Source of the DNA: Lentzea alba | GTDB lineage: Bacteria > Actinomycetota > Actinomycetes > Mycobacteriales > Pseudonocardiaceae | Reading direction: 5' to 3' | Length of the DNA: 64,000 nucleotides | Assembly (NCBI RefSeq): GCF_011067745.1 | Contig: NZ_JAAMPJ010000001.1 | Span: forward strand, 310,001-374,000 | In this document: positions 54,444-62,801 of the stretch, one piece after another | Layout of the letters: every line of letters starts with the position of its first letter | Position numbering within the stretch: the stretch's first letter is position 1 | The notes under the pieces: generated by a model | The model's database searches: none | What the model was told of the DNA's origin: nothing | Seen by the model: only the letters and a program-made list of their open reading frames with translations | Translations under genes and position numbers: made by a program

Positions 54444-54494
54444 CCATGGGGGGCACATTCATGGACCTGAGGTCCATGAATGTGCCCCCCATGG
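54444..54494. terminator. Perfect 51-bp palindrome, terminator (copy 4, variant arms)
   Basis: 25-bp arms pair without mismatch around G 54469. The core TTCATGGACCT matches the other three copies (GG/CC where they have AA/TT or GA/TC), but the outer arm is CCATGGGGGGCACA instead of TTGATGAGGGGAGCT. It abuts the response-regulator stop codon (54495). Confidence 0.85.
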
Positions 54495-55145
54495 TCAGCT
54501 CGCGAGGCCTGCGTCTCGGGCCAGCAGGGCGGCTTGGACGCGGTTGGTGAGGCCTAGTTTGGCCAGTAGACGAGACACGTAGGTCTTCACGGTCGCTTCG
54601 GACATGTGCAGCTTGGCGCCGACGTCCGCGTTCGACATGCCTTGGCCGAGCAGCGCCAGCACCTCGACCTCGCGCTCGGTCAGCCCCGCGACGGCCTTCT
54701 GCGCCTCCTGCCGCTTCGGCTGCCCGGAGGTCGCCACCATGCCGACCACCCGCGAGGTGACCATCGGCGACAGGTAGGCCTCGCCGTTGTTGACCGCGCG
54801 CACCGCCCGCAGCAGTTCCTCGGGCGCGGAGTCCTTCAGCAGGAACCCGGCGGCGCCGTCGGACAGGGCGCGCACGATGTTCTCGTCCTCGCCGAACGTC
54901 GTCAGCATCACGACCCGGACCGTGGGCGCGACGGTGCGCAGTTCGCGCGCGCACGCCAGGCCGTCCATGCGTGGCATGCGGATGTCCAGCACCGCCACGT
55001 CGACGCGGCGTTCGCGGACGATCTGCACCGCCTCGCGGCCGTCGCCCGCCTCGGCCACCAGCTCGATGTCGTCAGCGGTGCCGAGAATGGCCTTGATGCC
55101 CGCGCGCATCAGCGGCTCGTCGTCGGCGATGAGCACCCGGATCAT
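54495..55145 (-). CDS. NarL/FixJ family response regulator
   Basis: 216 residues. Receiver domain IRVLIADDEPLMRAGIKAIL with acidic pocket DD, phospho-Asp in VAVLDIRMPRMDG, and Lys in FLLKDSAPEE; LuxR-type HTH LTEREVEVLALLGQGMSNADVGAKLHMSEATVKTYVSRLLAKLGL. Its ATG overlaps the histidine kinase stop (ATGA), forming a two-component system. Confidence 0.95.
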   Translation of the reverse strand: MIRVLIADDEPLMRAGIKAILGTADDIELVAEAGDGREAVQIVRERRVDVAVLDIRMPRMDGLACARELRTVAPTVRVVMLTTFGEDENIVRALSDGAAGFLLKDSAPEELLRAVRAVNNGEAYLSPMVTSRVVGMVATSGQPKRQEAQKAVAGLTEREVEVLALLGQGMSNADVGAKLHMSEATVKTYVSRLLAKLGLTNRVQAALLARDAGLAS

Positions 55146-56746
55146 GGATTGTTCCTCTGCACGTGGATCTTCTTCTCGACCAGCTTGCCGTCCCGGAAGC
55201 AGAAACGCACCACTCTGGTGCCCTTGGCGAGGAACGACTGCTCGTCGGTGACGTGGTAGACGCATCGGGCGCCCGGTGGTTCGGGAGCGGCCTGCGACTT
55301 GCGTTCACCGGCCGCCACCAGGGGTTCGTCGCCGGCCGGCAGCAGTTTCAGCACGTCGGCCTCCGACTGCCCTACCTGGATCTTGTCGAGGTTCTCCTGC
55401 GAGACGACCTCGGTCACCGGCTGCGCGCCGAGGTAGGTGAAGCCGCCGATGATGACGGCCAGCACGATCGACGCACCCGCGATCGAGCCGATGCCCGCCC
55501 ACTTGCGGATCCGCCGCGGCGACTCGGTCTCGTCCTGCTCGTCCTCCGGCTCGTCCGGCAGCGAGGTCTCCTCGTAGGGCAGCACCGCCGCGATCCGGAA
55601 GCCGCCCGACGGCAGCGCGCCGACGTGCAGGATGCCGCCCGCCACGCGCACGCGCTCGGTCAGCCCGATCAGGCCGACGCCCGGTTCGCGGGCCGCCGAA
55701 CCGTTGCGCGACGGGTTGTTGCGCACCTCCACGACCAGCGCGTCCGGTTCGTACTTCACGGTGACCTGCACCGCGGCCCCCGGCGCGTGCTTGGACGCGT
55801 TGGTCAGGCCCTCCTGCGCCACCCGGTACGCCGCGTGCGACACCCTCGACGGCAACGGGTGCGACTGCCCACCACGCACCAACGACACCAACACACCGGC
55901 CTTGCGCGCGTCGCCCACCAACGAGTCGATGGACTCCACGGTCCGTGTCGCGGGGTCGTCGTCGGGACCGTCCTCGGCCCGCAGCACGCCGATGATCGCG
56001 CGCAGTTCCTCCATGCCGGTCAACGCCGCCGAGCGCAGCACCCCGATCGCCTCGCGCTGCTTGTCTCCCAGCGACGGGTCGAGTGCCAGCGCGCCCGCGT
56101 GCACCGAGATCAGCGACAGCCGGTGCCCGAGGCTGTCGTGCATGTCCTGGGCGATGCGGCTGCGTTCCCGCAGGCGGACCTGCCGGGAGATCATCCGGTT
56201 CTCGCCGTGCATCCGGGCCTCGCGGTCCTGCATCGCCTGCACCAGCGCCTCGCGTTGCGCGAGGTACCGGCCCACGAGGAACGGCAGCGCCACGCCGACG
56301 CCGAAGATCGTGATCAGGATGAGCATCCCGTAGACCGGTTCGATGTCGAGCGGCCGCGTGCCCCAGTCCCACAGCAGCACCACGACGACGAACGTGATCG
56401 TGGTCGACACCACCGCCTTGACCCACGACTCGATCCGGCGCCCGGCCGTGTAGCTCAGCACGACCACCAACGCGGGTCCCGTGCCCGGAATCGCCGCTCC
56501 CACGATCATGGCCGTCGCCGGCAGCACGTGCCGCAACGGCATCAGCACCAGGTAGACGGCGACGTACGCGACCAGCGCCCAGCCCGACGGCTTCGCCTCG
56601 GCCCACGGACCCGGCCAGAGGTCCAGCAGGATCGCGGCGAGCACGATGATGGCGTCGCCGACGACGCGCACGGGGGTCAGCGCGTGGAGCCGGGCCCGGG
56701 TGTCGGCGAGCAGCGCCTCAGCCCTGGTCCGCACAGCAGTAATCAC
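55142..56746 (-). CDS. NarL-type sensor histidine kinase with extra C-terminal membrane and BamE-like domain
   Basis: 534 residues. Four to five N-terminal membrane helices (30-160), HisKA_3 dimerisation helix with His 203 (RIAQDMHDSLGHRLSLIS), and HATPase (YRVAQEGLTNASKHAPGA, GVGLIGLTERVRVAGG). Unusually, after the ATPase there is a linker (EDEQDETES), another membrane helix (about 417-440) and a roughly 90-residue domain beginning ENLDKIQVGQSEADVLKLLP, which resembles the BamE/SmpA-type fold, and holding two Cys. That places a second extracytoplasmic sensor at the C-terminus. Confidence 0.88.
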   Translation of the reverse strand: MITAVRTRAEALLADTRARLHALTPVRVVGDAIIVLAAILLDLWPGPWAEAKPSGWALVAYVAVYLVLMPLRHVLPATAMIVGAAIPGTGPALVVVLSYTAGRRIESWVKAVVSTTITFVVVVLLWDWGTRPLDIEPVYGMLILITIFGVGVALPFLVGRYLAQREALVQAMQDREARMHGENRMISRQVRLRERSRIAQDMHDSLGHRLSLISVHAGALALDPSLGDKQREAIGVLRSAALTGMEELRAIIGVLRAEDGPDDDPATRTVESIDSLVGDARKAGVLVSLVRGGQSHPLPSRVSHAAYRVAQEGLTNASKHAPGAAVQVTVKYEPDALVVEVRNNPSRNGSAAREPGVGLIGLTERVRVAGGILHVGALPSGGFRIAAVLPYEETSLPDEPEDEQDETESPRRIRKWAGIGSIAGASIVLAVIIGGFTYLGAQPVTEVVSQENLDKIQVGQSEADVLKLLPAGDEPLVAAGERKSQAAPEPPGARCVYHVTDEQSFLAKGTRVVRFCFRDGKLVEKKIHVQRNNP

Positions 56747-56820
56747 GCTCTCAAGCTACGAGAGGTCCCATGTCCGCGCGGCACGCTGGAGTATCGAATT
56801 CGCGCGACGAAAGTTGACGA

Positions 56821-57627
56821 TCAGACCAACTCAGCGGTGGATCCGGCTCTCCTGGCCCGCCACGAGGCGACGACCACACCGATGATCAACAACAGCGCGG
56901 TCGCCGTCACCATCAACGTCGACAGCGCCACGATCTCCGGCGAGATGCCGCGCTTCGAAGCCTGCGCGTAGACGAACACCGGCAACGTCGTCGACCCGAC
57001 ACCGGTCAGGTACGACGAGATCACCACGTCGTCGAACGACAGCAGGAACGCGAACGCCGCACCGGCCACCACGGCGGGCGCCACCAGCGGCAGCGTCACG
57101 GTCCGGAAGGCCGTCCACGGAGAAGCACCGAGGTCGGCGGCGGCCTCCTCCATCCGGACGTCCATTCCGGACACCCGCGACCGCACCACCACGACCACGA
57201 AGCTCAGCGAGAACGCCACGTGCGCGAACAGCAGTGCCCCGAACCCGAGCGGAACGCCGGCGAGCTTCACGAAGAACCCCAGCATCGCCACGCCCATGAC
57301 GACCTCGGGGACCACCAGCGGCAGCGACAACAACACGGTCCACAGCCCGCGACCGGGGAACGCCCGCCGCAGTCCGAACGCCGCCAGCGTCCCGATCACC
57401 GTCGAGATCACCGCGGACGCCAGCGCCAGTTGCAGCGTCAGTTGCAACGACGCCAACACGCGCGTGTCGTCGAACAGCTCGGCGTACCACTGCGTCGAAA
57501 ACCCGCTGATACGGCTGAGCGACCGCGACGAGTTGAACGACGCGAGGGCCAGCCACGCGATCGGTGCGTAGAGGAACAGGAAGACCAGCGCGACGACGAG
57601 CCCGAGCACCCACGGACGACGGTTCAC
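56821..57627 (-). CDS. potC: Polyamine-type ABC permease (PotC-like)
   Basis: 268 residues, six membrane helices. The EAA loop MEEAAADLGASPWTAFRTVTLPL contacts the ATPase; FLLSFDDVVISSYLTG is typical of PotC-type permeases. Works with PotB, PotA and PotD to import spermidine/putrescine-like compounds. GTG at 57627 overlaps the potB stop by 4 bp. Last gene of the split transporter cluster. Confidence 0.87.
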   Translation of the reverse strand: MNRRPWVLGLVVALVFLFLYAPIAWLALASFNSSRSLSRISGFSTQWYAELFDDTRVLASLQLTLQLALASAVISTVIGTLAAFGLRRAFPGRGLWTVLLSLPLVVPEVVMGVAMLGFFVKLAGVPLGFGALLFAHVAFSLSFVVVVVRSRVSGMDVRMEEAAADLGASPWTAFRTVTLPLVAPAVVAGAAFAFLLSFDDVVISSYLTGVGSTTLPVFVYAQASKRGISPEIVALSTLMVTATALLLIIGVVVASWRARRAGSTAELV

Positions 57628-58463
57628 AGCACGTCCTCCCCACGCCGTCCGCGCAGGAGCAGCACGAGCACCACCAGCACGAGCAGCAGCACGGCCATCG
57701 CCGAGCCCAGCGGCCAGTTGTTGCCGCCGCGGAACTGGTCGTCGATCACAGACCCGAACGTCGACTGGTCCACACCGCCGAGCAGCTTCGGCGTCACGAA
57801 GTCACCCGCCGCGGGCACCAGGACCAGCAACGACCCGGCCAGCACGCCCGTGAACACACCCGGCAGCACGATCCGGAAGAACGTCGACACCCGCCCGTGG
57901 CCGAGGTCGAACGACGCCTCCACGAGCCGGAAGTCGAAACGCTCGCACGCCACGTACAGCGGCAACACCATGAACGGCAAGAAGCCATACGTCAGGCCGA
58001 GGATCACCGCTCCGTGCGTGAGCAGGAAACCGCCGTCGCGGTCCAACCCGACCCACCCGAGCACGGTGTTGACCAAGCCCTCACCGTCCAGCAGTGCCTT
58101 CCACGCGTAGATCCGCGCGAGATAGCTCGACCAGAACGGGATGAGGACGGCCGCGAGCAGCACGGTCCGAAATCGGCCGCCGTGACGCGCGATGAACCAC
58201 GCGAGCGGGAACCCCAGCAGCAGACAGGCGATCGTCGTCGCCACCGCGTAAACGAGGGTCCGGCCGAAGATCGGCAGGAACGCCGGATCGAGCGCCGTCA
58301 GGTAGGCCTGCGCCGTCCACGGCAGCACCGCGCGGGCGACACCGGTGTCCCGCGTGGCGAAGCTGAACTGGACGACGACCCACAACGGCGCGAGCAGGAA
58401 AATCCCCAGCCACAACCCGGTGGGCGTGAGCAGGGCGTTGGCCTTCAGCCAGCGTCGCGACAC
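57624..58463 (-). CDS. potB: Polyamine-type ABC permease (PotB-like)
   Basis: 279 residues, six membrane helices; FWSSYLARIYAWKALLDGEGLVN and the EAA loop LVEASFDLGHGRVSTFFRIVLPG are PotB-like. GTG at 58463. It is divergent from the TetR gene, with a 44-bp gap containing the TetR operators. The matching potA and potD lie 1.7 kb upstream on the same strand beyond the TetR-P450 pair. Confidence 0.87.
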   Translation of the reverse strand: MSRRWLKANALLTPTGLWLGIFLLAPLWVVVQFSFATRDTGVARAVLPWTAQAYLTALDPAFLPIFGRTLVYAVATTIACLLLGFPLAWFIARHGGRFRTVLLAAVLIPFWSSYLARIYAWKALLDGEGLVNTVLGWVGLDRDGGFLLTHGAVILGLTYGFLPFMVLPLYVACERFDFRLVEASFDLGHGRVSTFFRIVLPGVFTGVLAGSLLVLVPAAGDFVTPKLLGGVDQSTFGSVIDDQFRGGNNWPLGSAMAVLLLVLVVLVLLLRGRRGEDVL

Positions 58464-58482
58464 AAACGCAGATCATGCCAGC

Positions 58483-58519
58483 TGAACATTCATGTACCGT
58501 TGTGAACATGAGTGTTCAC
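58483..58519. promoter_or_regulatory. TetR operators overlapping the tetR start codon
   Basis: GTGAACATGAGTGTTCAC (58502-58519) is a perfect inverted repeat with a 4-bp centre, and its middle is the tetR start codon. TGAACATTCATGTACC (58483-58498) is a degenerate second copy 20 bp upstream. Binding would block tetR and the divergent potB promoter together. Confidence 0.7.
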
Positions 58520-59047
58520 CTGCTCCACACCGCGACATCGGTGCTGCTCAAGGACCCGACCGCGTCCCTGGGTGATGTCGCACGAGCAGCCGGTGTCGGC
58601 AGGACCACACTCCACAAGCGCTTTCCCACGCGGACGGCGCTGGTCCGCGCCGTCGCGAACGACGCGCTCGACCTGATCGACTCCGTGTCGTCCCACGTGG
58701 ACTTCAGCCGCGACGACGCGATCGAGGACCTCATCACGCGGCTGGTCGCGCTCGGCCCGCGGGTGGAGTTCCTGCTCCGCTTCCCCGGTCTGGAGCGCGA
58801 CGACGAGATCAGGCGCCGCATCGAGGAGATGGACCGGCCCGTGCTCGACCTGATCACCCGGCTGCAGGGCTCACGCCTGCGCGCCGACCTGCCCGCGTGG
58901 TGGATCCTGCACACCCTCTACGCCGGGCTCTTCAACGCCTGGGAAGCGATCAACTGCGGCCGCCTCGCGCCGTTGGACGCTCCCCGGTTCGTGCTGACCA
59001 CGGTGTTCGAGGGGGTAGCGAATGTTGGAACAGCTGACCGGTCATGA
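58508..59047 (+). CDS. TetR family regulator
   Basis: 179 residues with a TetR HTH (ASLGDVARAAGVGRTTLHKRFPTRTALVRAVANDALDL) and a short C-terminal domain. ATG at 58508 lies in the middle of its own operator. The 3' end overlaps the P450 gene by 26 bp, so both are co-expressed. Likely controls P450 and polyamine-type uptake genes. Confidence 0.88.
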   Translation: MSVHLLHTATSVLLKDPTASLGDVARAAGVGRTTLHKRFPTRTALVRAVANDALDLIDSVSSHVDFSRDDAIEDLITRLVALGPRVEFLLRFPGLERDDEIRRRIEEMDRPVLDLITRLQGSRLRADLPAWWILHTLYAGLFNAWEAINCGRLAPLDAPRFVLTTVFEGVANVGTADRS

Positions 59048-60134
59048 AGACCCGTATCCGATCTACGAACGGCTGCGCGCGCACGGACCGTTGACCCGCG
59101 ACGGCGGTATGTGGGTGACGACGAGTCACTCGCTGGCCAACAAGGTCCTGCGTGACCGGCGGTTCGGCGTCCGCTTCGCCGACGGCAGTTATCCGGCCAA
59201 CAGCGGGCTGCTGCCGGAGTCGTTCCTGGAACTGGATCCGCCGGACCACACCCGGCTGCGCCGGCTCGCCATGCCGGCGTTCAGCCCGAAGAAGATCGAC
59301 GAGTACCGCGCCCGCGTCGAGAAAGTCGCCGACGCGTTGCTCACCGAGGACGAGTTCGACCTGATCGCGGACTTCGCGGCACCGTTGCCGATCTCGGTGA
59401 TCAGCGACCTGCTCGGCATTCCGGACGCCGACACCGCCGAGTTCGCCGACTACGGCGCGCTCGTCGCCCAGTCGTTCGACACCGGCGTCACCGCGGCGAT
59501 GGCCGACGCCAACGACCAGGTGCTCGCGCTGTTCGACCGGCTGATCTCCGAGCGCCGCAAGACTCCCGGTGACGACGTGATCAGCTCGCTGGTCGCCGCC
59601 GAGGCCGAGCAGAAGCTGACCGCGGCCGAAATGCTCGGCACGCTGGTGTTGTTGCTGGTCGCGGGCTTCGAGACCACGGTGAACCTGATCGGCAACGGCA
59701 CCCGTGCGCTGCTCGACCACCCGTCGCAGTGGAAGCTCTTCAAGGCCAACCCGGAACTCGCGTCGGCGGTCGTCGAGGAGACGCTGCGGTGGGCGCCGCC
59801 GGTGCACCTGACCAGCCGGATCGCGCACGAGCAGGTCGACCGGATCGGCAAGGACGAGATGATCACGCTCCTCCTCGGCGCCGCGAACCGCGACCCGGAC
59901 GTCTACCCGGAGGCGCACAAGTTCGACGTCATGCGCGTGCACAAGCCGGAGCACCTCGCGTTCTCCAGCGGCATCCACTACTGCCTGGGCGCGACGCTCG
60001 CGCGCATGGAGGGTGAGGTGGCGTTCCGCGCGCTGGCCCGCCGGATGCCGGACCTGCGCCAGACGGGCCCGGTGACGTTCCGCGACTCGGTGGTGATCCG
60101 CGGCATGAGGTCTTTCCCGGTCAGCCGGTCTTGA
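59022..60134 (+). CDS. Cytochrome P450
   Basis: 370 residues. I-helix VAGFETTVN, K-helix ETLR in VEETLRWAPP, meander with FDVMR, heme loop FSSGIHYCLGATLAR (Cys near residue 322) are all present. Starts with ATG 59022 after GAGGGGG. No ferredoxin gene is adjacent. Coupled with tetR and placed antisense within the pot cluster; the substrate could be related to the imported compound, but that is speculative. Confidence 0.92.
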   Translation: MLEQLTGHEDPYPIYERLRAHGPLTRDGGMWVTTSHSLANKVLRDRRFGVRFADGSYPANSGLLPESFLELDPPDHTRLRRLAMPAFSPKKIDEYRARVEKVADALLTEDEFDLIADFAAPLPISVISDLLGIPDADTAEFADYGALVAQSFDTGVTAAMADANDQVLALFDRLISERRKTPGDDVISSLVAAEAEQKLTAAEMLGTLVLLLVAGFETTVNLIGNGTRALLDHPSQWKLFKANPELASAVVEETLRWAPPVHLTSRIAHEQVDRIGKDEMITLLLGAANRDPDVYPEAHKFDVMRVHKPEHLAFSSGIHYCLGATLARMEGEVAFRALARRMPDLRQTGPVTFRDSVVIRGMRSFPVSRS

Positions 60135-61257
60135 CCTTGGTCCACGCGTCGGCGTAGAGCGCCTCGACGTCGCCGCCGAGGTCCTTGGTGAACGGGAGCT
60201 TCTTGAGCTGCTCATCCGACGGGTAGACCAGCGGGTCGTTCAGCAGGTCCTTGTCGATCAACGGCTTGGCGGCGGCGTTGGGGCTGCCGTAGCGCACCGC
60301 GTTGGACAGCGCCGCACCCACTTCCGCGCCCAGGACGTAGTCGATGAACCTGTGCGCGTTCCCGGCGTGCGGCGCGTCCTTCGGGATGACGAGAAGGTCC
60401 ACGTAGGACAGTCCGCCCTCGACCGGGATGGCGTAACCGACGTCCTCGCTGGTCTCGCGGGCCTGGAACGCGTCACCGGAGTACGCCTGCGCCAGCCGGA
60501 CCTGGCCGGACGTCAGCGGTTCGATCACGTCGGAGGTGATCTGCCCGAGCTTCTTCTTCAACGACAGCAGGAAGTTCGCGGCGTCGTCGATCTGCTTCGC
60601 GTCGGTGGTGTTCGGGTCGTGGCCGAGCTTGAGCAGGCCGATCGCCATGCCGTCACGTGCCTCGTCGAGGATCGAGCTGCGGCCCTGCGCGTTCGGCAGG
60701 TCGTAGGCGTCGAACCCGGTGACCTCGCCGCCGATCTGCGACTTCGAGTACGCGAGACCCGTGGTGCCCCAGGCCCACGGCACGGAGTACCTGTTGCCGG
60801 CGTCGTACTCGGCCTCGACGAACCGCTGCTCCAGGTTCGCGAGGTTCGGGATCGCGTCGTGGTCGAGCGGCTGGAGCAGGCCCGACCGCAGGAACCGGCG
60901 CAGGAAGTTGTCGCTCGGCACGACCAGGTCGTAGCCCGCCTGGCCGGACGCGATCTTGGCTTCCATCTCGTCGTTGGTGGAGAAGTTGTCGTAGGTGACC
61001 TCGATGCCGGAGAGCTGCTGGAAGCCCGGCAACGTCTCCGGCGCGATGTAGTCGGTCCAGTTGTAGAAGTTGAGCTTGGGCTCGTCGCGCAGGTTCGTGG
61101 CCTTGGCCGTACCGCTCGCACCGCCGCTGCTGGTCGGCGCCGGACCGACCGCGCAGGCCGCGAGCGCGAAGAACGCCATCGAGCCGAGCATCGTGCGGCG
61201 GGTCACCCGCGGGCTGTCGACGTCCCACAGCCGGGCGATCCGGACCTGCTCAGCCAT
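60121..61257 (-). CDS. potD: Polyamine-type ABC substrate-binding lipoprotein (PotD-like)
   Basis: 378 residues. The N-terminus has twin arginines (VTRRTMLGS) and a lipobox (LAAC), suggesting Tat export and lipid anchoring. LNFYNWTDYIAPETLPGFQQLSGIEVTYDNFSTNDEM is the PotD/PotF signature, and DLVVPSDNFLRRFL follows. Binds polyamine-like ligands outside the membrane. ATG at 61257 overlaps the potA stop; the 3' end overlaps the P450 gene by 14 bp. Confidence 0.9.
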   Translation of the reverse strand: MAEQVRIARLWDVDSPRVTRRTMLGSMAFFALAACAVGPAPTSSGGASGTAKATNLRDEPKLNFYNWTDYIAPETLPGFQQLSGIEVTYDNFSTNDEMEAKIASGQAGYDLVVPSDNFLRRFLRSGLLQPLDHDAIPNLANLEQRFVEAEYDAGNRYSVPWAWGTTGLAYSKSQIGGEVTGFDAYDLPNAQGRSSILDEARDGMAIGLLKLGHDPNTTDAKQIDDAANFLLSLKKKLGQITSDVIEPLTSGQVRLAQAYSGDAFQARETSEDVGYAIPVEGGLSYVDLLVIPKDAPHAGNAHRFIDYVLGAEVGAALSNAVRYGSPNAAAKPLIDKDLLNDPLVYPSDEQLKKLPFTKDLGGDVEALYADAWTKVKTG

Positions 61258-62389
61258 CCGAGGACTCCAGCAGCACGGTGAACGCGGGATCCCACGCCAT
61301 CCGGACCGGCTGGCCGGGCGCGCCCGCGTCGTCGATGCGCTGGGCGTTCTGCACGAACGCCACGAGCTCGCCGCCGGGGGTGTCGACCACGAACTGCGTG
61401 GAAACGCCCGTGTAGACGACGTCGTGGACCACGCCCTGCAGCACGCACCAGCCGGTCGGCGGCTCGGCGGTCTCGTTGAACAGGTGCACCTTCTCCGGGC
61501 GGACGGTCGCGGCGACCTTCTTGCCGTGACTGACGCTTCCGGAGAACTTGGCGCGCAGGTTGGTGGCACCTGGCGCTGTCAGGGCGACCATGTCACCGTC
61601 CACACCGGACACCTCGGCGTCCAGGATGTTCGACGTGCCGATGAACCCGGCGACGAACCGGGTCGCGGGACGTTCGTAGACGTCCTCGGGGTAGCCGACC
61701 TGTTCGATCTTACCCGCGTTCATCACGGCGATGCGGTGTGAGAGGACCAGTGCCTCTTCCTGGTCGTGCGTGACGTACAGGAACGTCGTGCCGACCTCGC
61801 GTTGGATGCGCATCAGCTCGATCTGCAGTTCCTTGCGCAACTTGGCGTCGAGCGCACCTAGCGGTTCGTCCAGCAGAAGCAGCTGTGGGCCGGCCGCGAG
61901 CGCACGGGCGATGGCGACGCGCTGCTGCTGACCGCCGCTCAGTTGCGTGGGCCTGCGCTTGGCGAACTGCGACAACCGCACGAGTTCGAGGTGCTCCCCT
62001 ACGCGCTTCTTCAGTTCGTCGCCGCGGACCTTCTTGCGCTTGAGGCCGTACGCGACGTTGTCCCACACGGACATGTGCGGGAACAGCGCGTACGACTGGA
62101 AGACGGTGTTGACGTCCCGCCGGTACGGAGGGACGCCCACCATGTCGTTGCCGTCGAGCTCGATGCGGCCCTCGTCCGGGTCGACGAACCCGGCGATCAT
62201 GCGCAGGACCGTGGTCTTGCCGCAGCCGGACGGGCCGAGCACCGAGAAGAACTCGCCCTCGTGGACGTTCAGCGAGATGCCGTCGACCGCCACCTGGTCG
62301 GAGAAGCTCTTGCGCACCCCGTGCAGACCGATCTCGACGGGGGCGAACGTGTCCGGGGTGGAGGCCTCAGCGGGAGAGAAGCCGGTCAA
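61250..62389 (-). CDS. potA: Polyamine-type ABC transporter ATPase (PotA-like)
   Basis: 379 residues. Walker A GPSGCGKTT, Q-loop NTVFQSYALFPHM, signature LSGGQQQR, Walker B LLLLDEPLGALD, H-loop VTHDQEEAL, then TOBE_2 C-terminal domain. Drives import by PotB/PotC. The frame has no good ATG; TTG at 62389 with GAAGG about 9 bp upstream gives normal length. First gene of the minus-strand transporter set. Confidence 0.88.
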   Translation of the reverse strand: MTGFSPAEASTPDTFAPVEIGLHGVRKSFSDQVAVDGISLNVHEGEFFSVLGPSGCGKTTVLRMIAGFVDPDEGRIELDGNDMVGVPPYRRDVNTVFQSYALFPHMSVWDNVAYGLKRKKVRGDELKKRVGEHLELVRLSQFAKRRPTQLSGGQQQRVAIARALAAGPQLLLLDEPLGALDAKLRKELQIELMRIQREVGTTFLYVTHDQEEALVLSHRIAVMNAGKIEQVGYPEDVYERPATRFVAGFIGTSNILDAEVSGVDGDMVALTAPGATNLRAKFSGSVSHGKKVAATVRPEKVHLFNETAEPPTGWCVLQGVVHDVVYTGVSTQFVVDTPGGELVAFVQNAQRIDDAGAPGQPVRMAWDPAFTVLLESSDG

Positions 62390-62543
62390 GTCGAGGCGCC
62401 TTCGAAGATCGGACGGGTGGGCCGCGCCGAGCGTATCGGCGCCCGACCTCGCCCGTAAGACGAGCGCGCGCGACCTCACACATCCGTGCGCGGCCACATG
62501 TGCGACGATGACCTCGTAATCCGGATGAGCAGTGGAGGAAACC

Positions 62544-62801
62544 GTGGCTTCGTCCTCGGAACTGGACAAGCGTCCTGCCGTCGACCCTCACGAGGAGCCG
62601 TCGCACGAGTGGGGCTGGCACGGGTCGTTCCCCAAGGGCACGCGCATCGCCGGCTGGCTCTCCGCGGGCTTCTGCTTCCTGATGCTGATCGGCAACCACC
62701 ACGGTCTCACCGAGGACATCTACCTCGTCGCGACCGGCGTGGTCATCATCTCGCTGCTGGTGTGGGACGCCGCCCGTCGCAAGACGTCCTGGCGCCGCTA
62801 G
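62544..62801 (+). CDS. DUF2631 small membrane protein
   Basis: 85 residues: charged N-terminus (EEPSHEWGWHGSFPKG) and two hydrophobic helices (AGWLSAGFCFLMLIGNHHGLTEDIYLVATGVVIISLLVW). Matches the actinobacterial DUF2631 family, e.g. Rv2876, which lies near dxr in M. tuberculosis. Function unknown. GTG 62544 is chosen because GGAGG lies 5 bp upstream; GTG 62532 would make the ribosome site part of the gene. Confidence 0.8.
   Translation: MASSSELDKRPAVDPHEEPSHEWGWHGSFPKGTRIAGWLSAGFCFLMLIGNHHGLTEDIYLVATGVVIISLLVWDAARRKTSWRR

Noticed and set aside
29405..54494. Short peptides such as [17 protein letters not shown] encoded by the palindromes on both strands
   Set aside because: They arise because the palindrome happens to be open; sequence changes follow base pairing rather than codons, so they are not treated as genes.
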